NCBI GenBank assembly: GCA_022432975.1
Contig: CM039508.1
Span: forward strand, 49,131,646 to 49,195,645
Direction: 5' to 3'
Source of the DNA: Begonia masoniana
Lineage: Eukaryota > Streptophyta > Magnoliopsida > Cucurbitales > Begoniaceae
DNA: 64,000 bases
The notes below the pieces were generated by a model. That model saw only the letters and a list, made by a program, of their open reading frames with translations. It searched no databases and was not told the DNA's origin. The position numbers and the translations under genes were made by a program. Shown piece by piece: positions 1 to 13,616 of the stretch (positions within the stretch are counted from its first letter, which is position 1; each line of letters opens with the position of its first letter).

Positions 1-764
1 TTTTTTAATTATCAAATCAAACATGTTTAGTAGAATTTAATTTTCACCTTTTTTCTTAGCTATTTCTTCGGTGTATTGTCTCTTTTTTTTTTCATTTTAT
101 TAATGTTATATTTCATACTAACATTTTATGCGACATAGTTCATTCGTTCGTTACCTGCATGTGATATATTAATTTAATTACGTACGCCGTGTTGTAATCA
201 AGAGTACAAAATTAAAGTGTACACTTCTCGTTGAGGTAGTGGGTGGAAAAGAGAAATCGAAAGAAATAACAACGAGATTTACGTAAAAAATTTATTTCGT
301 AAGAAAACTCGAAATAAAATTATGATCATCGAATTTTGGGAGCTTTTAAGAAGAAAAGTCACTGCGTGTGCATTGTACATGAATGATTTAACGACAAAAA
401 TTACTCACGATCGATAATAAGATAGAGTTGAATTTCATTTTTTTTTTTTCAAAAATAAATCATCAAACTCGAGCTAAACAAATATATTTGACTTAACGTA
501 CGATTAAGAGAACCGGCCTAAGCGGACCTTCGATCGAGTCAATTCTTTAATTTGACTTTCCTATTAACGAGTGCACGTATATATTGTCCATTCAAGTATT
601 GAAAAAACTCGTCATTATTTACCATAACCGGACTTGGTCAAGCTGGTCTAACGGGTTTGTCGAGCTACTATTCATTCGGTGCATCTTTCCTTCGAGTATA
701 TGTGTTATATTCATGGACGTAAATATGGATGACACGTGTCAATTTATGATTTGGTAAAAAGGGT
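1..764. other. AT-rich intergenic DNA, no gene seen
   Basis: AT-rich spacer with scattered poly-T runs. I see no coding exon, repeat array or RNA gene that I can support. Confidence 0.6.
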
Positions 765-1047
765 TTGACTCCTAGGTCTAGAGAGAGAGAGGGGTTTGGT
801 TTAGAATGTTTGGTTTGGTTGGGTTCATCTTACAGTCACTCCCACTCTTCCTCTCTGTTTGAAACTCTACAAATCGGCCAGTCAACTCTACAGTCTTCTC
901 CTCTCTCCCCATTGGCTACTACTTACTATTCTTCGCCAATGACTCTCCGCCACCTGCCCTCCCTCTCCCTCGTGTATCTCTCCCACCGGCTCCCTCTCGG
1001 CTCGTTATATCAGCAAAACCTCTTCTTCCTCCCTCCTCTGTTTCTCT

Positions 1048-1089
<42 letters not shown>

Positions 1090-1240
1090 ATATTTCAATG
1101 GACTCGTTTCACGTCGTTCGATGCCCTTCCGAACTCTCCGTACCTCCATTGATGAAGCTCTGCAACCTTCGTCGGGTTTGACATTTACAGGCGGGTCATC
1201 ATCTTCTCTGTTCTAACTTCCAGTAACATAACTATGCTGC
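765..1240 (+). other. CT-rich leader-like region with (CT)n stretch
   Basis: A pyrimidine-rich block with a short (CT)n run near 1052-1088, downstream of a G-box-like cacgtgtc near 733. This looks like the 5' leader of a plant transcript, but no gene body follows: the open frame through it ends at 1181 and its translation is low-complexity Ser/Leu. A short in-frame ATG at 1099 gives only 27 codons. It could be a promoter and first-exon remnant of a lost gene or simply low-complexity DNA. Confidence 0.25.
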
Positions 1241-2010
1241 TTAGAATCACGGGTAATTGTCTTTTTCCTTTTTTCTGCACATCGCTTCCATCATGCGTAT
1301 GTACGAATTTACACACACACACACACCCCCACATACATGTTTATACATGTGTGTGTGTTTGTTTTTCACGAGAAACTGTGAAGAGGTAGATTACTTGAAA
1401 ATTTTGCATATTATTTGCCAAAAATATTCAGACTTTGATCTTGGTTTAGTGCACGAAGATCGGATATAAATATAATATAATGTTGGGGTACGGTCGAAGA
1501 AACAAAATAGAAACAAAAAAGACAGATTAATATTATTATCAACTATAGTTTTTCTGGCCCTCTTCATTATTTCATAATTATTGGTTACATTAAAAAGCTA
1601 ACCCCTTGCAATATATATCCAATAATAATAATTTTACATATTTAAACAAATTAAAGTAAAAAAAATTAGATTTTAAGAAAATTCGACTTAGTTAGGATTT
1701 CTAGATAGCAAACAATATTTAGAAAAAATTAAAATATTATAAATGGTATTAGAACTAGTCCGACTAGAAGTTTGACAAACATGGATGTCAGGCTTCCAAA
1801 GGAGTTTGACTGTGACAAACTCCGTTCGTAAGAATAATTAACGTTGTATAATCTCACACTGTTTGGAAGAGGTGGTGTATAATAGTTTTTAAGTAAACAT
1901 TCATTTGGTTAGTACAAATTTTTTTGAGGTAACACCCATTAACAAATTCGTGTAAACTTATGTCCAAATAAGATAATATTGTATACTTTGTGGAAATTAG
2001 AGCATTAGAC
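1241..2010. other. AT-rich intergenic DNA
   Basis: Contains a short (CA)n run near 1312-1326. No exon or mobile element was recognised. Confidence 0.5.
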
Positions 2011-3962
<1,952 letters not shown>

Positions 3963-6018
3963 CGAGGGACTTATATTTAGCAATTCTTGAAAAGAATAAA
4001 TAGTGGGTGGGGGAAGCAACTATAGATAATTTGGTTTTTTAAGCCTGGTGTTGTCAACCACCTAACTTTCGTTTGGTGGTGGACTGGTAGTTTGAATCAA
4101 GGGTCTGGAATTCAAGGTCAAAGTCCATATCAACATCAACCGCACGATCATTTCAACTATCATGTAGAGTATTTGAAACTTGGGTAGTAAAAAAGTAATA
4201 CTACATTTATTTTAATTTTACCTCGTAATTCTTACCTCCTAACATAAAACTCATTAAACTGTGTAATTAATAATTTATTTTAATTATTTATAATTTATTA
4301 TGTTAATTGAATCAATTAATGAGTGAAAATAAAATTAAAGGGTAAACATAATATTACTCAATTTAAAAATAAACTATCCATAACAAGTAATGCAATGATG
4401 TGATATCTTAAGTGTTACTTATGATGTTGTATTACAACTTGAAGACGATGTTATATCTCATCGTAGGATGATGGAAGGGTCATATTGTTCGGTTTTTTTG
4501 ATGTTCTATCATATGTTTAGAGAAGACACGAGCTTATAAAGTTTGTTTCTTTTATTGTTCGGAAACCAAGAGATTAGATCTAGTTCTACAAAGAATATTT
4601 GGGTCATGAATAACCCGTGACCCGTGTCTTACGTGTGTCAACCTTTTTTTCTCGTGTTAGAGTCAACAAGTAATAAGAATTGAGGAGCAATTTAGTTTGA
4701 ATAGTTAAGTTAGGCGGTAAGCTACTTAGTGACATAAGTTTGATCGATCATTCTAATATAATAAGTTAGGTCTCTTTTTCTTTTAACACTTGACTAACAT
4801 ATCGCTAAAACTTACGGAAGTTTTATAATATTTGTTTTTACAAAGCATAGTTTGATAAGCTAATGTATGTTCTACGAATGTGATAACAAAATAACCATCT
4901 ACGATCATTCATCGCATAAAATATTACAAGTGAAATTTGTATACAATAAAATTACTTGGGTGATTAATTGGACAAAAGGTAAATCGGTCGTGACAATCAA
5001 TATATTTTGATTGACTGTGATTGAAGATAAACTCGTATTTCATTATAATCTCGAGTAACATCTTTTTTGGATTTATTGGCTTTGTTTGCTTTGAGGAGTT
5101 GCAAACATTCTTATTCAATCCATGTTTGAGATAATATTTAGAGCATAATCCGAGTAGATATGCTTGTCTGATTGAAGAACAACCAAGAAATGCTTGTTTT
5201 GTAATCAACTATGTTTGGAAATTATTCAAAGCATGCAAACCTTATGGAAGTCGATTGCAATTTTATGCTCGTTTGAACATATTCGCAAACTAGGTTTGCA
5301 CTTACTAAAGATGTTTATGTTAGTAATTCTTCGATAATTATCTTGCATTTATTGCTCTAGATGAAATACGATTTGTGATCTTCGAAGGAAAGTGAAATTA
5401 CAACATAGTATTTGGTTATATCTTAGGTTATTGTCTTAATAGATTGGAAGAGAGATGTGATAATGCTTTTGAACAAATTCAAATTGCTCCTACCTCCTAT
5501 GGATAATGTTTGATTTTTTTTTTTTCATTTTTTGCTCATTTTACTAACTGATTTTCTCTGATGTTTTGGGTTACGGCTTTTATTAACCGTTTTATTAGTG
5601 GAAACATAGCCTAATTACGCTAAAATTCCTTGTAATCGTTGCGCATCAAAGTGAAATCTGTGGTCGGAATATGAATGATTTTCATGTTGTGTGAACTGTT
5701 ATCTTTTTTCGTGTTATCGAGCTTGGTCGAGACACAATTTGAGTGCACTTATTCTTGCTATCGATAATCTTCTTGTATTAATGAAGAAACGAAGGCAATT
5801 AAGCTCTCGATCGAATAAAAAATTGGCTAAACTCGAGCAATAAATTCTCTTTTATTACATGAAAAAAAACATAACATTTTTAAAGCCTACAATTACATAT
5901 GTTAGAAACAACATTGCATGTAACTTATAAGCTTGATCATATAATACAACTACAAAATATTCATATAAATACAAAATAATCAAAACCCTAAACCAACTTA
6001 GTTTTTCCTTGTGATCAC
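3963..6018. other. AT-rich intergenic DNA downstream of the MYB gene
   Basis: No recognisable coding exon. A 94-codon minus-strand frame at 4924-5208 has no recognisable domain and normal background composition. The last part (about 5850-6036) would hold the 3' UTR of the minus-strand MYB gene. Confidence 0.5.
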
Positions 6019-6036
6019 GCAGATGGGTCTGGTCTG

Positions 6037-7298
6037 TTAAGCTCCATTTGATCGTTGATGTTCTTGAGATCGATCAGTGTGTTGATTAGAAGCCGGAGGA
6101 ATGGGCGTAGACTGATCCCATCCAAATCCGAAATTGATCAATGGTTCAGGAGGAACTGCAGAAATTCCATGGAGTTGTAGTTGCAGAGATTGTGGATGAT
6201 TTATCAAATCATCTTCATCTATCAGAGAATTCAAAAACGACGAGAAAACATCTTCGGAGCAGTAATTGATGTCTTCGCCTTCGTCGTTGGTTCCGCCATT
6301 GTTGTTCCTCAAAGTCATCAGAGCCCCGTTGGTTGAGTTTGGTAGGGTTTCATAACCGACCAGGACTGTTTCTGTTTGAAACTGATGATTGTGGTGATCG
6401 ATCAGATTACTCGGCAAGTAGGGATCGTTTTCTCGGTTATCCAACCGCCTGCTGGTTGATTTTTCTGGAGATTTGTGATAGGAAAGAGGCGTAGAATCGG
6501 AACGGGCAATGTCGGGGCCGGGAGGGGAGACAGTATTATTGGGTGTTGAAGAAGAAGGTGCTTTAATGGCGTCTGGAGATGAATCTGGATTTAGCGGTTT
6601 GTGTGTTCTTGGATCTATTCCTTGACTGATGAGCTTCTTGCTCAGATGAGTGTTCCAGTAGTTCTTTATCTCGTTATCTGTTCTCCCAGGAATTCTCCCA
6701 GCTATCAATGACCACCTGTAAGAGAAAGAGAAAAAACCTAGATGAGCTCAGAGTAAGAATTCGATTGACATTAATGTCAATCTGATCATCGGAAGAAGGA
6801 GTCCATAACGAACCCTAGCATCAGCTCAAACCCTAGAAAACAAATTCCAGAAAAAGTTCAAAACTCCCGGAGCCCTAAACCTATTTCAGAAAAAACACGA
6901 TTCATAGACATTACAGCAGAGAAAATCGAGTTCTGGTGTCTGAATTCAGATTCTGTTCAAATGGTTAGGTATAGATGAAGAGCTTACCGGTTCCCAAGCA
7001 GACGATGAAGGCGAAGAATGAGATCTTCTTCGTCGGGAGCGATCTGACCTCGCTTTACAGACGGCCGGAGATAGTTCATCCACCGAAGGCGGCAGCTCTT
7101 GCCACAGCGAAGCAATCCGGCGTTCTTCGGCAAAGTTCTCCACCGGCCCTCTCCCTCTCGCTTGATATAATTGGATAATAGCTCGTCTTCGTCAGGCGTC
7201 CATGGGCCTCTCTTCAGACCTACTTTGCTGCAGCAAGGAGTTTTGGCGTTGGCTCTCGTTGGTTCAGTTGGCGAAGAAGAAGACGATGGATTCCTCAT
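6037..7298 (-). CDS. MYB5: R2R3-MYB transcription factor, MYB5 type
   Basis: A nuclear DNA-binding regulator; MYB5-type proteins act with bHLH and WD40 partners in flavonoid/proanthocyanidin, seed-coat and trichome programmes. There are two coding exons: 7298-6988 and 6715-6037, joined by a GT-AG intron of 272 bp that splits the Arg codon before the first Trp of R3. The product is 329 residues. R2 carries Trp at 33, 53 and 73; R3 has Ile86 in place of its first Trp, then Trp105 and Trp124. The bHLH-interaction signature [DE]Lx2[RK]x3Lx6Lx3R fits exactly at 92-111. The C-terminal tail is Ser/Pro/Asn-rich and contains an acidic FSSFLNSLI motif (about 261-269), typical of MYB5 relatives. Only one intron is present. 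The start ATG is preceded by a CT-rich leader. The frame is intact. Family assignment is firm; the exact orthologue is my inference from R2R3 and the tail motif. Confidence 0.93.
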
Positions 7299-7599
7299 TC
7301 TCTCTCTAGGTTTCTCTCTCTGTTGATGATTGCCGTTCTTCTTGCCCTCTGATCAGGTTTTTTACAACTCTGAAAGCTCTTCTACACGAGAGTCATACTG
7401 AATGTTTTGGAATCGCGGTCTATTTCCCACGCGCACTTTTAGAGCGTGAAGCCACGTTCTTTTTTTTATATGAGATTAATTTACCATTACATATTTTATT
7501 TCTCTGCAATTCAACATTTCTTTATTTGGAATAACTCCCTTTTTTTTGGAAATTAAGTGTTACCATCACAACAATAGGTAGTTAAATTTCATTTTATTT
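7299..7599 (-). promoter_or_regulatory. 5' leader and proximal promoter region of the MYB gene
   Basis: Directly upstream (minus strand) of the MYB start lies a GA/CT-rich leader (7300-7325), followed by AT-rich DNA. No TATA box can be assigned confidently. Called from position only. Confidence 0.4.
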
Positions 7600-7796
7600 T
7601 ATAATACATCTAAATATATATTAATATTTGTTATAAATAAATCGTACATGTGTTAAAAAATCACAAAAATTTTCAGATTATCTTCTCATTAAGTAGTGAA
7701 CATGTGATAAAAATTTCAACTGAATCTAAGATCGTTTGGTAATTTTTTAAATGATGGTTTAATGAAATTATTGATAGAATGTCAAAACTGATAATT
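7600..7796. mobile_element. Fragment of the same foldback MITE family as 53088-53938
   Basis: The stretch from about 7640 (aaatcgtacatgtg) to about 7796 (tcaaaactgataatta) matches 53685-53845 with only scattered substitutions. Only one arm of that palindromic element is present and its terminal repeat is missing. It abuts the duplicated segment that starts near 7797. Confidence 0.65.
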
Positions 7797-9053
7797 ACAA
7801 TCAAATTTTACACGAACATGCTGACGTGATATTTATCAATTAATAAAATTCATATTTTATTTTAAATATTTATAATATATTTTAATTATTTCACTCCAAT
7901 TAATAAGTATCATACATGTATATTGATGAAGAAGAAAAAAATAAAATTAGAAAATGTAAAATAAAAAACGTGTTAATAGGGAGATGGAGAGCGAGTGGGG
8001 GTATGGGAGGACGACGAGCAAGTGAGGACCTTAAGACAGCGAGAATGGGTCCCACGTTCTGTAAAGTTAAAAAATGGCCACGTATTTCACAAATGGAGTC
8101 GTCTTTGCTACCACGTATTTCACAAATGGAGTCGTCTACCCGTCTTTGCTACCTCAGATCAATCATCAAGCGCGGTTGCAGGAGAACATCCGTATGCCTT
8201 ACCCGTGCCCTATAATTGCCCACTCCGCACGTTTCCAACCTGCTCTATTGTTGCGTTGAAGCAACATTATTTATTGACACGTGTTATCTTGATTTAATCC
8301 CATCTAGAACGTCTTTAAATTTGAATGGCTAAAATGAGATGCAATGGTAGTGTCATTCGATGGAAGACTCGAAGCATCGATTATTTATTTGATAAAAATA
8401 ATAAATTATTTATATTAATTAATGAATTAAAAAACATATAAGATTAAAATATACGCATAAAATTACTCGAAGAAGTTTTGAATACGTTACGTTCATCTTG
8501 TTGAGTTTCTTTGCGAATTAAAACATTGTCATGCGACGTCTCAAAATTTCTAGGCATTTTGAAATCCTTTTACTTTTATCTAAATAATTGGTTTGATTGA
8601 GTTTAGAGTAAATTCAATGGTTTGATTTCTACTGTAAATAATTTAGAGTACATAAAATCAACTTTCGTAAAAAGAGTTGGTCCAAAAAACATGCACAAAA
8701 CCAAGTCCGATGAGACTATTGGAGTTCCGAGATTTGAATTGTCGCGTAGATAGCATTGCATTATACACAATTGCAAAATATTCTTCTTTACCCGTTGGTT
8801 TTTTTCTCGAAAAGGTTTTTCAGCATTCAACCTCAATGTTCTGTTTTCGTAATTTCTTTTTCCTTAATTTTGTTCGTAACATTTAGTGCAAAAAATTATT
8901 GACGGGTGACAATTACATAATCCTCTAAGGTTAAGGCTTGAATTATAGAAATAGTACATTATATGTTTCAAAATTAAAGACATTATATCACCTCACTTTC
9001 AACATTAATGGTGTGCAATTATATTGATTCATCAATCATTGAATTACTCACAA
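7797..9053. repeat. Duplicated segment, copy A (uninterrupted)
   Basis: This unit reappears as copy B (9092-9275 plus 23931-24903). Shared landmarks include gagcgagtgggggtatggga, the cacgtatttcac block, tgacgggtgacaattac and the terminal gaattactcaca. Copy A carries a private 30-bp tandem duplication near 8091-8145. It lacks a stretch present in copy B around 24557-24617 that contains a TATA-like tctataaata. No intact gene is seen in either copy; the unit may be promoter and leader sequence of a lost gene. Confidence 0.85.
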
Positions 9054-9091
9054 AATGTATAATATTGTACCAAGAAGACGAGAGATGTTAC

Positions 9092-9275
9092 AGTCAAATT
9101 TTATACTCTAATTTTATATGTACATGTTGACGTGACATTTATCAATTAACGAAATTCATATTTTATTTATAATATATTTTAACTGTTACACTCTAATTAG
9201 AAAAAAATAAAATTAGAAAATGTAAAATAAAAAACGTGTTAATAGGGAGATGGAGAGCGAGTGGGGGTATGGGAG
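9092..9275. repeat. Duplicated segment, copy B, left part
   Basis: Matches copy A from about 7797 to 8012 and stops exactly at tatgggag (9268-9275), where the hAT element begins. Its continuation resumes at 23931. Confidence 0.85.
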
Positions 9276-10091
9276 TAGGGGTGTTCAAAAACCGAACTGG
9301 AACCGAAAATCGAACCAGAACCGGTGACATCGGTCCGATTCGGGTCAGTTTTAATAAAGGAAAAACCAAAATGCGATTCTAAATTGCAAGAACCGACTGT
9401 ATTGGTTCGGTTTTCAGTTCGGATTAGCAAGAACTGACAATAACCGAACCGAACCAAACCAAACCAAACAACAAGGTTCTGGCAATTTTGAACCGTGTCG
9501 AAGAGTGAAGACCTAACCCGATCTTCGCTGAAATTTCTCCTGTTTCGACTCTAGACTCCACTCTCCAAAGACCCGACAGGCGACAGACGACAGGCGACGA
9601 CACACTACAGGAGGCGACGACTCACCGCTACCGGTTGTCGACGATAACAACAGCACCGGCCACTAGGTACATTTTATTCTTTGCTATCTTCTATTTTGGA
9701 CTGAGAGAAAAAACACAGATTTTGCTCTCTTCTGTTTTTGGCGGAGAGAAAAATCTGTGTGATTTTGCTCTATTTTGTTTTTTAGCGATAGCAGAGCCTT
9801 CAACTGTTCTGTGTTTGATGATTTTGCTCTCTTTTGTTTCATCGAGAGTAAAATCAAACAGATTATTTAATTTGATTTTGTTTTGAACTGTGAATCGTGA
9901 AGTTGATGTTTCTGTTTTGGGAGACTCTTCGGGCCCGACCGAGAGCAAATTTTTTATTGTGTTCTGTCTTATTGTGAATTTCTGTTTGAATTGGTGTTCT
10001 GTGGTTGGCTGTGATGTGCTGTTTGATTGTGACCGAGACTTGAGAGCATAGCAACATGTTTAGACTATAGTGTGTACTGTGTAGTGTGTGG

Positions 10092-10139
10092 TAGGGGTGA
10101 GCAAATATCTTTGAGTGATCCGGTTTTTGAACACCCCTA
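10092..10139. mobile_element. 48-bp mini-hAT made almost only of two ends
   Basis: It begins taggggtgagcaa and ends tttttgaacacccctaa-like (tttttgaacacccct plus a). The reverse complement of its right end repeats the left terminus of the enclosing hAT (taggggtgttcaaaaaccg). The 8-bp flanks match poorly, so the target duplication is not demonstrated. It may be an extreme deletion derivative or a footprint-like rearrangement. Confidence 0.45.
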
Positions 10140-10274
10140 GACTGTGTACTACACATTGTGTAGTTTTTGCAGAGAGCTAAACTAATTTTGTTTTTGTCTT
10201 TTGAGTGATTTTGTCTTTGATTTTGATTAATTAACTTTGTTTTATGATGGAAAACATTAATGATAGTGTAGAGG

Positions 10275-10414
10275 TGTAACACCCGAAATTAAAATCCCCA
10301 ATTTGAAACCCTAATTTTTGAAACCCTAGAATTTTCTCCAAATCGATTTGGGGAAAATTCTAGAGTTTCAAAAATTATGGTTTCAAATTGGGGATTTTAA
10401 TTTCGGGTGTTACA
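10275..10414. repeat. Palindromic 5' LTR remnant (two 70-bp arms)
   Basis: The last 70 bp of the LTR (atcgatttgggg...gtgttaca) are preceded by their own inverted copy, meeting at atcgat (10342-10347), with about three mismatches per arm pair. The 3' LTR has the same terminal 70 bp (16148-16217) but no inverted partner. Both outer edges abut the target duplication. Confidence 0.93.
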
Positions 10415-10638
10415 ACATGGTATCAAAGCGCCCAAGGTTTATAAAACGATTCTGTAGACTACTCTGTATGCTCACGTCCACCTAGAAGATTGTCAATCAG
10501 CAAGTAAGTCTGTATTAAAAATTTTATATTTTGATAAAAGTATGTTAGAAATATTATATGTTAGAAATATTATAGTACATTTTAAAAATAAGTATATAAT
10601 ATAGATTTTCTTAAAATGAAATCATTGTGACGTAGACT

Positions 10639-12477
10639 ATGGCCAATCATAGAGGAAATAGAAATGATCGGGATGCGATACTCGATCGGATGATGGACAT
10701 GATCGAGATGCAGGCTAGACAAAATGAACAACTGTCGCAAGCAGCTAATGCGGCAGCTCAAGCAGCCACTGCCGCGGCTCAAGCAGTGAATATGCAGGCC
10801 CAAGTTCCAGATAGACCTCGACATGCGGATATGGATTTCGATAGATTTCGACGTCTGAACCCTCCAAATTTTTATTGCAATTTGGCAGATATGGCAACGG
10901 CGGATGATTGGATCAGGACCATTGATGAAATATTTGAGCTTGCCAAAATTTCTGAGGAAGAGAAAGTTCTTTGTGCATCTTCTATGTTTCGGATGGAAGC
11001 ACGTTATTGGTGGGATTCCGTGAAGGCAATGCATTCAGTCACCACCATGACATGGGTGAAATTTCAGGAATTATTCAACGAGAAATACTTTACGGATTCA
11101 ATGATGGATGCAAAGGCTGAAGAATTTATGGCTCTCAAGCAGACCGAAAGTGTGATGGATTATTTGCATAAATTTGAACAATTGTCTCGCTATGTTCCTC
11201 ATATTGCTGGTAACGAGACTATGAAGGTCAAAAGGTTCATCCAAGGATTAAGAGCAGAGATACTCAAGGACATCAGACTCATTACCTCCAAGAACTCTTC
11301 ATTCGCTTTTGCGGTGGAGAAAGCACTATCTGCTGAACAAGGAGAGAAAGATGTCATCAAGGCCCAGGAATTGCGAAGGAGATACAACCATGCAACTCAA
11401 GCTGCACGACATAAAGTTCCACCACAACAAATAACTGGATTTAAGCGACCTATGAACAGTGGACCTGCTGGTGTACCTTCTAAGTTTGTTGGAGGACCTT
11501 CCAAGTTTGTGAAGCGAGAACCTACGATGACGAATGCACCTTTATGTCCATCATGTAAGAAGCCACATTATGGAGAGTGTCGCATACAAGCCAACACATG
11601 TTTTAAATGCGGTCAACCTGGACATTATATTAGTAATTGCCCAAAGAATACCCGGGAGCAACCCAAAACAGCTGCTAGAGTATTCGCCATGACTAAAGAT
11701 GAAGTTGAAGGAAATGCATCTGTGGTGACAGGTTCGATATTTATTTCTGGCATTTCTTCTAGCATATTAATTAATTCTGGAGCTACACATTCATTTATAT
11801 CCCTTGAGCATACTAAAAAGTTTAATATTAAAGTAGAGTCTCTAGAATGTAATATGGGAGTAGCTACACCTTCGGGCAAAGTGATGTTTGCCGATTCTAT
11901 TATTAGAAGGTGCGATGTGTGTATTGGAGAGAATCAATTGGAGGCGGATTTAATTATTCTGGCGATGCACAATTACGACGTCATCTTGGGGATGAATTGG
12001 CTTACTAAACACTATGCAACTATTGATTGTTGCAAGAAAATGGTAAATTTTCAATTGCCTGGAAAAGAGCCATTTTCCTTCTATGGAGATTCTAAAGAAT
12101 CAAGAGTTCCATTAATATCAGCTATGAGAACTCGGAGCTTATTAAATTCTGGATGTATTGGAATTTTAGCCAGTGTTATATGTACTGAACCTGACAGAGC
12201 AACGACATTGGATATGGTGCCGATAGTTAATGAATTTTCTTATGTCTTTCCCGATGACCTGACAATGTTACCACCTGCAGGAGATGTGGAATTTAGTATT
12301 GAGCTGCTACCTAGAACGGCACCGATCTCTAAAGCTCCTTATAGAATGACGCCAAGTGAATTAAAAGAGTTAAAGACTCAACTTGACGATTTGTTGGAGA
12401 AAGGATTTATCCAACCAAGTTTCTCACCATGGGGAGCCCCGATTTTATTTGTGAAGAAAAAGGATGGATCGATGAAA
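10639..12477 (+). pseudogene. Ty3/gypsy gag-protease-RT N-terminal part
   Basis: The gag has an Ala/Gln-rich coiled start and the retrotransposon-gag core (about residues 75-200). A CCHC zinc knuckle (CFKCGQPGHYISNC) lies near 11599-11640. The aspartic protease fold follows, but its active-site triplet is Asn-Ser-Gly (codon at 11773-11775) where Asp-Ser/Thr-Gly is required, so it is predicted inactive. The start of reverse transcriptase ([10 protein letters not shown]) is reached at 12477, where one base is missing and the frame shifts. The start ATG is chosen because it follows the PBS leader and opens the gag frame. Confidence 0.9.
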
Positions 12478-13616
12478 TGTGCATTGACTATCGAGAGCTC
12501 AACAAAGTGACTATCAAGAACAAGTATCCACTGCCGAGAATCGATGACTTATTTGATCAGTTGAAGGGAGCGGCAGTTTTCTCAAAAGTTGATCTAAGGT
12601 CTGGTTATCATCAGTTGAGAATTAAGGAGGACGACGTGTTCAAGACGGCGTTTCGTACCAGATATGGCCACTTTGAATTCCGAGTCATGCCGTTCGGATT
12701 AAGTAATGCACCAGCCGCATTTATGGATCTGATGAATCGTATTTTCAAAACCTTTTTGGATGATTTTGTGATAGTCTTTATTGACGACATCCTTATCTAC
12801 TCAAAGAGCAAGGAGGAGCATGAAGAACATTTGAGGATTATTTTATCAACGTTGAGACGTGTGAAGCTATATGCAAAATTCTCCAAGTGTGAATTTTGGA
12901 TGGAGAAGGTAAATTTTCTTGGCCACATTATTTCAAAGGTTGATGTAGCAGTGGACCCAGTGAAGATTGAAGCTGTTAGTAAATGGCCTCAACCAAAGAA
13001 CGCAACAGAGATAAGGAGTTTTCTTGGTCTTGCGGGATATTATCGGAGATTCGTAGAAGGTTTTTCAACGTTAGCCAACCCGCTCACCAAGCTAACCAAG
13101 AAATGTGCCAAGTATTTATGGACTGAAGAGTGCGAACAAAGTTTCCAGGAACTAAAGAAAAGATTGATCTCTGCACCCATACTTACTATACCATCTGGAT
13201 CGAGAAAATTTGTGGTATACAGTGACGCTTCAAAGTATGGATTGGGATGTATCCTCATGCAAGAAGGAAAAGTGGTATCCTATGCCTCGAAACAGTTGAA
13301 GGAACACGAGAAGAACTACTCAACTCATGATTTGGAGCTGGCAGCGGTGGTTCACACTTTAAAAATCTGGAGGCACTATCTTTATGGGGAAAGATGTGAA
13401 ATCTATACTGATCACAAAAGCCTGAAATATTTTCTAACCCAGAAGGATCTGAATATGAGGCAGCGTAGATGGTTAGAATTGGTAAAGGACTACGACTGCG
13501 AAATTATTTATCATCCTAGCAAAGCTAATGTCGTAGCTGATGCATTGAGTAGAAGAGCATCGTCTCAAATTTCTTCATTACGACTAATTCCAGAACAGTT
13601 AACCGAGGAGATGTAG
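12478..13616 (+). pseudogene. Ty3/gypsy reverse transcriptase and RNase H part
   Basis: Continues the polyprotein one frame over. Visible motifs are [18 protein letters not shown], the polymerase FIDD box (FIDDILIYS, about 12779-12805), [11 protein letters not shown], and the RNase H start [10 protein letters not shown] with the later YTDHKSL. The frame ends at an in-frame TAG (13614-13616), after which the same frame continues into integrase, so the stop is a point nonsense mutation rather than a natural end. Confidence 0.92.

Noticed and set aside
765..1181. 138-codon frame in the CT-rich leader-like block
   Set aside because: Low-complexity Ser/Leu translation of pyrimidine-rich DNA with no downstream gene body.
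4924..5208. 94-codon minus-strand frame
   Set aside because: No recognisable domain, no splice-supported neighbours, AT-rich background composition.
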